A stretch of DNA of 64,000 bases from NCBI GenBank assembly GCA_009773315.1, contig WRPE01000003.1, positions 1 through 64,000 on the forward strand, given 5' to 3'. Both the position numbers and the translations under genes were made by a program. The stretch's first letter is position 1. Each line of letters begins with the position of its first letter. Shown here one piece after another: positions 58,029-64,000 of the stretch. Below the pieces are notes generated by a model. It was not told where the DNA came from. It made no database searches and saw only the letters and a list, made by a program, of their open reading frames with translations. Source of the stretch: Syntrophaceae bacterium. Its GTDB lineage: Bacteria > Desulfobacterota > Syntrophia > Syntrophales > Smithellaceae.

Positions 58029-61000
58029 ATGAAATTTAAAAATCTGATCGCAGCAAGCATTGTTTTATTTATGTTTTTTCTGCTTACCGTCACGGGCGTA
58101 TGTGCGGGAGATGGGAAAGTAACCATGGATCAATGGCTGAAAATCATTACTCCCGTTGGCGCAGAAAAAATTCCTCCGCCGCAGACTTCAGAAACCGGTA
58201 ATGAGAGCATTATCGACTCCTCAATTACTGCCGGCGCCCGAGGCATCGCCGTAACCATATACTGGCATATGGCGGATAATGCCGACGTTTACCTGAACGG
58301 AAAACCGCTAAGACAATATCAACCATCCTTTAAAACCAGGCCGGATGAAGCTCCGCGACCGGCATTTTCCACCATCGCAACGCTTCGGAATGGGGATGTT
58401 TTTACTGTAGGCGGTCGCCGCGGCGGCAGTTTCGGCCTGATGCTTATTGCCGCGGATTCCGCAGGCAGAATTGTCTTCCAGACCGACCAGACCTCATGGA
58501 AAATCTATGAACCGGGCGACCGTGCTGACTGGTACAATCCGCAGGTGGCCATGGCTTCCCCAACTCAACCCGTCACCGTTCAGCCTGATCCTTGGTATCC
58601 TCAGAAGGAGCTGAACGCGAAATACGACAACAAAGCCCTCTCCATCTGGAGCGCTCCGTCCAACAGATTTGCCTATCTTTACGGTATCGTTGGCGGCATC
58701 AGCAAAACAGCTGATTTAATCTCGGTGGCTGAGGCCAAAGAGAAAGGAATTCCTAAGCAGACGGCAAATGATAATCCTTCCGAAGACGACAGAAGCAGCT
58801 ATGCCGCGTCTGATGTAGTGCCTTTCACACTTCAGGAACCTTTGGACATCAACAAGCTCAGCGTTGCTCAATATAACGGCGCCGTAACCGCCGCCATGGA
58901 GACCATGCGGCTTATCATGGGGGACTTTTCCCCTGATGAAGAGAAGCGTTTTAGCACGAAATGGGGCGCTTATTTTGATTTCCCAACGGAAGAAAGCGTT
59001 GATTATTTCAACAAGCTCAATCCTTTGCTTGCGGAGTTTCTGTCTTTGCGCGCCGCCATCGCCACAGCCGCCGTAGAATTTGACGGCGCGTGGGAAGAGG
59101 CTGTTATCGCTGCCGGTTATGAAAGCGAAGACGGCATTCGAGAAGGCCTGTCTATTGCTGAGACACAAAAGAAACAATTGCTAACCATAAAGGCGCGCCT
59201 TGAGCAAATCCTTTCGGCGATAAAAAAACTTGGTAATCCGCCCGACGCGCGGGAAGCTAAGAAAAAGACAAAGAAAAAACATGACGAAGCTCTGAAAATA
59301 ACCCGAAAGATCATCAAAGCAGCATCAAAGACCAGTGAAAGAACAATTCCACCCTTGAAGCGATCCGGTGTCATAAAGATCACGCCGTCTTCATTCGTTG
59401 CTGAAGGAGGCACCTTTATCGAATTTACGGCAGATGTACCTCCGGACATCGCGAAGAAGACAACTCTTTATTATTGGCAATCATGGGGAGGCAACATCGG
59501 AATTGATAGCAACTCCAATTACGCCAATTACACCACCTCTCCTCGGATAACCATGTTTTATCCGCATTCCCCTGGCACATGGGAGCCCGGTTTGGCCATG
59601 GTGAATCTGGAAGCTCATCAAGTCAAGGGAAAGAGCATCGCCTCCGGCAGGGTCTATCTTCCTGTCAAGCGGTTGAACATACAGGATCTCAAAGTTCCCG
59701 AACCGTTTTCCGGCGGCGTTGAATTCGACAATGCGACCCAAAGCAGACGTCATCTGTACATGAAGACGAACCTTCCTGCCGAATATCCGAGAAAGGACCT
59801 GGATTCTCGGCGTTATGACATCCCCCGAATAGAAAATTACAGTTACCTCACCGTTAAAATCAACGGACTCAATGCGAAGGATAAAGAATACAAACTCCGG
59901 GACATTTCGAATATGTCGAAGCCTGAAAGCAAAGAATTTTATTTTGTAACGCAGCAAAAAATCTCAGTCGATATGGGTACCTTTGCCGGCGAAATTATTG
60001 AGTCAACGCAACGATCAACGAATAAAATTGGCTGGGCGGAAGGATTCCAATGGCATACGTTCGGGAAGGGGTTGCTGACCTTGAAGAAAGACGTTCCTTC
60101 CGGGTATAATGGCTCTCTTGATTATGTCTGGATCGAATATGAAGTCAGATCAACCTGTGCAAACTGTCGCAAAAAGCAATATGGCGATTACTCAGGGCTG
60201 TCCGAAAAGTGGGCGCAAGACATGCTTCGTAAAATTGGCGCAACCATCAACTCCGTCAAGATCGACTACGATGCAGACCAGGAGATTCCGCCCGAATCGG
60301 CTGATGAGGCGGATAAGATAGACCCCGAGGCGGTCAAGAGAACCATCGCCTTCCATCAGGCTAATATAAAAATCATCGAGAAAAATCTGGACAAAGATCA
60401 GGTGGAGCTTGCCCGTGAAATCGACTCGATTCGACGTTCATCGCTGGAATTCCGGATTCTCACAGCGCGCTCGGATATTCAGGCAGAGAAAGATTTGATT
60501 GCCTCCCTGCAGACTGGACAAATTATCCATACCCGTACACCGTTTGACGATTACGCTCAAGCTCAGTTTATCAACAACATTAAAGATAATCAGCGACGCA
60601 TGGAAGATTTTCAGCGGACAACCGCGGCGCTAAACCGTCTGGCTGGCATGTTGCCCGGCGACGAGGCCGAAAAGGCACGTGAATTCGTGAAAAGACAACT
60701 TCCTCTATCAAGCATGGCCAATATGGATAAGGAAAAAGCGAAAAATGTAGCAGGCGCTTTGGGTGAAAAGGTGCAGGGTTATTATTTATCCGACGCCGCC
60801 AAAGAAGATGAAAAAGCCGCCTGGGCCAACTTCGGCATGGAAGCCGCGCAAAATATCAAGACGGCCGCGGATACCGGTCTCACGATAACGTCCATGATGG
60901 GCGGCCGCGGCGTAATGATTGCTTATCAGGGAGTAACCGGCTATGTGGATGGCGGCCCCGTGGAAGCTGTAAGCCGTGCGGCATTTTTCTATTCGACGCC

Positions 61001-62162
61001 CACCGCTGTCGCCGCTGATGCTTTCAAAGGCTACCAGGAGAGCGGTTGGAAAGGAGCCGCCAAAAACGCGGCCTTTGCTTTCATAACCAGCAAAGCGTTT
61101 GAATACGGCGCGAAAAAATTAGGAGGCGCCACCGGCCAGAGTTCCATAAAAAGTAAACCAACGGTAAAAGAGCAATTTGCGCAGGCGCAGTTCAAGCAGG
61201 CGCGTCAGGATGGTGAATCACTAGCCAAGGCTTTCAGCCACGCACAGGGCAATCTGGATCGTCTAGGCAAGACAGGCGCTTCTGCCGCCGAGATAGTAAA
61301 GCAGCAGAAAATTGTGCGCGACATGGCGGCTTCCATCAATTCCAGCCCCCATGCCAAAAATTATCTCAAATATAAGGGCGATTATCACAGCCAGAAAGCT
61401 TATAACACCCATATGAAAACGACACACGCGGAAGTGGAAGCGAAATTTCATGAAGAAATGAGCAGGCGTGGCTGGAATAAGCAAGATTTGAAAGAATTCC
61501 GCAATGCCGCAAGTGCGGGCTCCGTGGGAATGGATCATGACATTGGCCTTATTGAAAAGGCGCACTGGGTAACATCTGACGGTGGCAAAATGAATCGGAA
61601 CAATTGGCTGACTCAAAACGGGAAATCACAAACGATTGAAAAATGGCAGATCGACGCACAAAGAGCGTGGGACAAGGCTTATCATAACACGACGGGGCGC
61701 AACGCTAAGCAGGCATGGGAAACGGTAACGACCAGCAAGCATCTGGAAAGCTACCGCGATTTGAATTTGCTCGGCGCTGATAAAAGCAAGGTGCAAGCCA
61801 TCTGGGCGCAGCAAAGCGCTGATGTAACCCGTTATAAAATGCAGCACATGCTCCACGACCCTGCCTTATCCAAAATGGAAGCGTTTCAGGAGGTCAGCCG
61901 CGGCGCAGCTAAAGACATGAGCACCAAACTGATTCCTTTGATGGAGCAGGCCAAAGCACAGGGCGATCTTTCTTCTAAGGCATTGGCGGACTCCAAACGC
62001 CACTGGCAGAAAGTGCAAAGCGTGCTGGACGCTTTCGGAAAAAATGATCTTGATCCCATTACCGCTCAGCGGCGCATTCGGGAATTAACCGGCAAAGGAA
62101 TTCCGGAAGTTGTGGACGACGCGAGCTTTCTGCTGGAAAGCATGATTAAAGGGAAAAAATAG
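58029..62162 (+). CDS. Large exported protein of unknown function
   Basis: 1377 residues, ATG with AAAGGAG upstream. Signal peptide to about residue 26 (VCAG). About 65-160 looks like a ligand-binding beta domain (VTIYWHMADNADVYLNGK, with GDVFTVGGRRGG). About 330-430 is helical with a KKKTKKK stretch. About 450-545 is Ig-like (EGGTFIEFTADV ... VYLPVKRLN). About 770-900 is coiled coil. From about 930 a Gly/Ala-rich region (GLTITSMMGGRGVMIAYQG, WKGAAKNAAFAFITSKAFEYG) resembles pre-toxin segments of polymorphic toxins. The last 300 residues are helical with MDHDIGLIEKAHWV and AWETVTTSKHLESYRDLN. No enzyme motif recognised. Confidence 0.8.
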   Translation: MKFKNLIAASIVLFMFFLLTVTGVCAGDGKVTMDQWLKIITPVGAEKIPPPQTSETGNESIIDSSITAGARGIAVTIYWHMADNADVYLNGKPLRQYQPSFKTRPDEAPRPAFSTIATLRNGDVFTVGGRRGGSFGLMLIAADSAGRIVFQTDQTSWKIYEPGDRADWYNPQVAMASPTQPVTVQPDPWYPQKELNAKYDNKALSIWSAPSNRFAYLYGIVGGISKTADLISVAEAKEKGIPKQTANDNPSEDDRSSYAASDVVPFTLQEPLDINKLSVAQYNGAVTAAMETMRLIMGDFSPDEEKRFSTKWGAYFDFPTEESVDYFNKLNPLLAEFLSLRAAIATAAVEFDGAWEEAVIAAGYESEDGIREGLSIAETQKKQLLTIKARLEQILSAIKKLGNPPDAREAKKKTKKKHDEALKITRKIIKAASKTSERTIPPLKRSGVIKITPSSFVAEGGTFIEFTADVPPDIAKKTTLYYWQSWGGNIGIDSNSNYANYTTSPRITMFYPHSPGTWEPGLAMVNLEAHQVKGKSIASGRVYLPVKRLNIQDLKVPEPFSGGVEFDNATQSRRHLYMKTNLPAEYPRKDLDSRRYDIPRIENYSYLTVKINGLNAKDKEYKLRDISNMSKPESKEFYFVTQQKISVDMGTFAGEIIESTQRSTNKIGWAEGFQWHTFGKGLLTLKKDVPSGYNGSLDYVWIEYEVRSTCANCRKKQYGDYSGLSEKWAQDMLRKIGATINSVKIDYDADQEIPPESADEADKIDPEAVKRTIAFHQANIKIIEKNLDKDQVELAREIDSIRRSSLEFRILTARSDIQAEKDLIASLQTGQIIHTRTPFDDYAQAQFINNIKDNQRRMEDFQRTTAALNRLAGMLPGDEAEKAREFVKRQLPLSSMANMDKEKAKNVAGALGEKVQGYYLSDAAKEDEKAAWANFGMEAAQNIKTAADTGLTITSMMGGRGVMIAYQGVTGYVDGGPVEAVSRAAFFYSTPTAVAADAFKGYQESGWKGAAKNAAFAFITSKAFEYGAKKLGGATGQSSIKSKPTVKEQFAQAQFKQARQDGESLAKAFSHAQGNLDRLGKTGASAAEIVKQQKIVRDMAASINSSPHAKNYLKYKGDYHSQKAYNTHMKTTHAEVEAKFHEEMSRRGWNKQDLKEFRNAASAGSVGMDHDIGLIEKAHWVTSDGGKMNRNNWLTQNGKSQTIEKWQIDAQRAWDKAYHNTTGRNAKQAWETVTTSKHLESYRDLNLLGADKSKVQAIWAQQSADVTRYKMQHMLHDPALSKMEAFQEVSRGAAKDMSTKLIPLMEQAKAQGDLSSKALADSKRHWQKVQSVLDAFGKNDLDPITAQRRIRELTGKGIPEVVDDASFLLESMIKGKK

Positions 62163-62195
62163 AGAAAATGGAGCTTTATGGCCCCTTTTTTCTGA

Positions 62196-62257
62196 ATCCC
62201 GCTTAAGCGAAACGAGCGTTCATTCTCCGTAGCGAGCTCGCGAGGGGGTTAATTAGG
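62196..62257 (-). repeat. Right copy of the 62-bp inverted repeat
   Basis: Partner of 57947-58008, 33 bp after the stop codon of the 1377-residue protein. Contains the same GCGAGCTCGC core. Confidence 0.8.
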
Positions 62258-62276
62258 AAATGGGTACCAAGCCTGT

Positions 62277-63146
62277 TTACTTGGATAGCTGAATTTCAAA
62301 TATTTTAGGCCAGTATTTACCTGTCACAAAAATACGGTCTCTCTTCGCATCATAGGCTATGCCGTTTGGCACATCTACCTGCGCATTCCGGGGAAGATAA
62401 GAACGGAGTGATGATAAATTAATCCAACCCGTCACCTTACCGTTTTTGGGGGAAATCCGGACAATCAAGTCTTCCATAAATATATTCGCCCATATTTCAC
62501 CTTTAATGAACTCCAGCTCATTGAGATGACCAACAGGGGTATCGCTGTCATGAACACGAATTTCCCGAACCACCTTGAACGAATCCGGATCATGAAATGT
62601 GATGGTTGATGACCCGTTGCTCTTCAGCAAATGTTTGCCGTCAGAGGTCAATCCCCAACCTTCTCCCCGATAGCTTATTTTCCTGATTTCCTTGAAAGAC
62701 CGGGCATCATAAATCAGAAGCGTTTCATTCTGCCACGTCAGCTGATAAATTTTCTCCTTCAGCAAGGCAATTCCCTCGCCAAAATACTCCTCGGCTATTT
62801 TGATTTCTTGCAAACTTTTTCCGGTTTCCACTTCTTTTCTGGATAAAGAAGATTTTCCGTGAAGGCCGGTTGATTCATAAAAACAGCCCTGATGGAAAAA
62901 CAATCCTTGCGTGAACGCACCGGTATCGTGAGGATAAGTGTTTTTAACATTAACAGACGCGATCGGAGCCCTGGTTTTCAATAAGGGTGAGCGTTTAAAC
63001 TGTTGCTGCAGCATATCTTCCGAATGGATCGGGTATGGCCATACGATAAATGCCATTAAAAAGAAAACCGTTACCTGCGATATGAATATTCCCGACCATT
63101 TTCCTGTTCCTGATCGAATTTTTTTCCGGGAAATTATGACATTCAT
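62277..63146 (-). CDS. Glutaminyl-peptide cyclotransferase (glutamine cyclotransferase)
   Basis: 289 residues. One N-terminal membrane helix (VTVFFLMAFIVWPY), then a five-bladed propeller of the bacterial/plant-type glutaminyl cyclase: YPHDTGAFTQGLFFHQGCFYESTGLHGKS, YFGEGIAL, LNELEFIKGEIWAN and PNGIAYDAKRDRIFVTGKYWP. It converts N-terminal Gln to pyroglutamate on exported proteins. Confidence 0.92.
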   Translation of the reverse strand: MNVIISRKKIRSGTGKWSGIFISQVTVFFLMAFIVWPYPIHSEDMLQQQFKRSPLLKTRAPIASVNVKNTYPHDTGAFTQGLFFHQGCFYESTGLHGKSSLSRKEVETGKSLQEIKIAEEYFGEGIALLKEKIYQLTWQNETLLIYDARSFKEIRKISYRGEGWGLTSDGKHLLKSNGSSTITFHDPDSFKVVREIRVHDSDTPVGHLNELEFIKGEIWANIFMEDLIVRISPKNGKVTGWINLSSLRSYLPRNAQVDVPNGIAYDAKRDRIFVTGKYWPKIFEIQLSK

Positions 63147-63228
63147 CCTATTAAATACCGCCTGCTCTTTGTTGTGCTGTATAAAAAAATGATCTTAAAT
63201 AAAATCGAATGGCTAGATGATGATATCT

Positions 63229-63918
63229 TTAAGGTAAGGTTTCTTTTTTCAGTTCGGCATCGGCTGAACGTAAATAAACAGGGACACATGTTGCCAAATC
63301 AAGCAAATCATTGCGATGATATTTTTCTATCGCCAGGACTCCCACGGATGAAGCGCATATAAATTGTTGTTCCGCAGAGGCTATTTTATTTTTAATTGAA
63401 AAAGAACTGATCAAGTCGGCATATTTAATTGCGCCGTCACCGACATATATCACGTCCTCTTCATGGGAATGACGAATGCTTTGCGGATCAAGGGTTCTTG
63501 CGGCTTCAAGCTGACTCAAAATACCGCCTTTGTCATATTGGTAGTAAGCAAGATACACCTGCCCACGACCGGCATCCATCATCGAACAGATAATATTTTC
63601 TTTTTTTTGCACATTGAGAGCCAGCGCGGCAAGTGTTGAAATACCCGCCGCCGGTTTTCCCGTTGACAGCATTAATCCCTTGAGGGTGCTGACGCCAATG
63701 CGTAAACCGGTAAATGATCCAGGACCCAGCGTGCAGGCGAACAAATCAATTTCAGGCCATTGAATACCCGTGATACGGCATGCTTCGTCAATGGCCGGAA
63801 GAAGTACTTCAGAATGGTTCAGACCTTTATTGACAATCGTGTCATATAAAACAGCTTTATCCCGTAACAGGGATACTGAGGCTGTTTTCGAAGAGGTATC
63901 AAAAGCTAATGTCAACAT
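63229..63918 (-). CDS. tsaB: tRNA threonylcarbamoyladenosine synthesis protein TsaB
   Basis: 229 residues: LAFDTSSKTASVSLL, NHSEVLLPAIDE and GPGSFTGLRIGVSTLKGL are the TsaB signatures. It is a partner of TsaD in forming t6A37 in tRNAs reading ANN codons. One base after the stop of the upstream (probably rseP) gene, so co-transcribed with it. Confidence 0.94.
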   Translation of the reverse strand: MLTLAFDTSSKTASVSLLRDKAVLYDTIVNKGLNHSEVLLPAIDEACRITGIQWPEIDLFACTLGPGSFTGLRIGVSTLKGLMLSTGKPAAGISTLAALALNVQKKENIICSMMDAGRGQVYLAYYQYDKGGILSQLEAARTLDPQSIRHSHEEDVIYVGDGAIKYADLISSFSIKNKIASAEQQFICASSVGVLAIEKYHRNDLLDLATCVPVYLRSADAELKKETLP

Positions 63919-63919
63919 A

Positions 63920-64000
63920 TTACTTAAAAAATTTCAAAATATCATTGATCGGTTTGATATTGAGCCGTTCAATATCGATCATGATGACAAAAATCATCAG
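63920..64000 (-). CDS. C-terminal end of a membrane protein, probably RseP
   Basis: The last 26 codons of a gene running in from beyond the window: LMIFVIMIDIERLNIKPIN then a Lys/Phe end and TAA at 63922-63920. A final membrane helix followed by a short Asp-containing tail suits the C-terminus of the site-2 protease RseP, which often precedes tsaB in this group; the identification is inferred from position. Confidence 0.45.
   Translation of the reverse strand: MMIFVIMIDIERLNIKPINDILKFFK

Overview
The window looks like a chromosome segment of a Desulfobacterota/deltaproteobacterial anaerobe, most like the Syntrophales. The pointers are the gene complement rather than any RNA marker: two divergent EF-G paralogues, a mannose-type PTS lacking IID, NtrC-family sigma-54 regulators, an OFA-type transporter next to a GcvH-like protein, and a PilS/PilR pair. 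No rRNA, tRNA or CRISPR array was seen. Genes lie on both strands; the first 25 kb is almost entirely minus strand.

Positions 1-8400 are an accessory island on the minus strand and the most interesting part. It holds a complete diversity-generating retroelement (DGR): an exported formylglycine-generating-enzyme-like (C-type lectin fold) target protein with its variable repeat (VR, 4062-4209), an HRDC-domain accessory protein, a DGR-type reverse transcriptase (YMDD, SQ motif 4), and a template repeat (TR, 2174-2321) that begins at the end of the RT gene. TR and VR differ at 22 positions, and all 22 are adenines in the TR coding strand, which is the DGR mutagenesis signature. A cruciform-forming sequence lies just downstream of VR. 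Around the DGR are an exported CARDB/caspase-like protein (interrupted by an in-frame amber codon next to its catalytic His motif), an exported DUF4384 protein, and a RAYT-type (Y1/HUH) transposase. Seven clusters of GTAG-flanked palindromic REP-like repeats fill every gap of the island and run into the pyrD/pyrK gap.

From 7.2 to 11.3 kb lie pyrD, pyrK, rimI and PTS IIC/IIB/IIA. From 11.5 to 16.7 kb there is an AddA/AddB-like helicase-nuclease pair. Next come an EcsC-family protein and an unusual STAS-PLP decarboxylase fusion (17.6-19.6 kb). The plus-strand VKOR-DsbA fusion has a perfect sigma-70 promoter, and is followed by a methyltransferase, a DUF2845 protein, a YyaL/DUF255 protein and a small ATPase. 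EF-G number 1 sits behind a leader with an intrinsic terminator. Then come a transglutaminase/ABC exporter operon, EF-G number 2, mog, and an SGNH hydrolase whose membrane-anchor start is out of frame at an (AG)5 tract.

From 35 to 48 kb the content is mostly housekeeping: LapA-like, HIT and YfcE-like proteins, ligA, acylphosphatase, PilR/PilS-like regulators, comEC, hisS and aspS. From 48.6 to 54.3 kb is a likely regulatory unit: a Cache-domain sensor kinase, a sigma-54 activator, archaemetzincin, a GcvH-like lipoyl protein, and an OFA-family transporter with a good sigma-54 promoter. A decayed second hisS copy (54.8-55.1 kb), a UvrD/Rep helicase and adk follow. A 1377-residue exported protein of unknown function is bracketed by a 62-bp inverted repeat. 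The window ends with a glutaminyl cyclase, tsaB and the 3' end of what is probably rseP.
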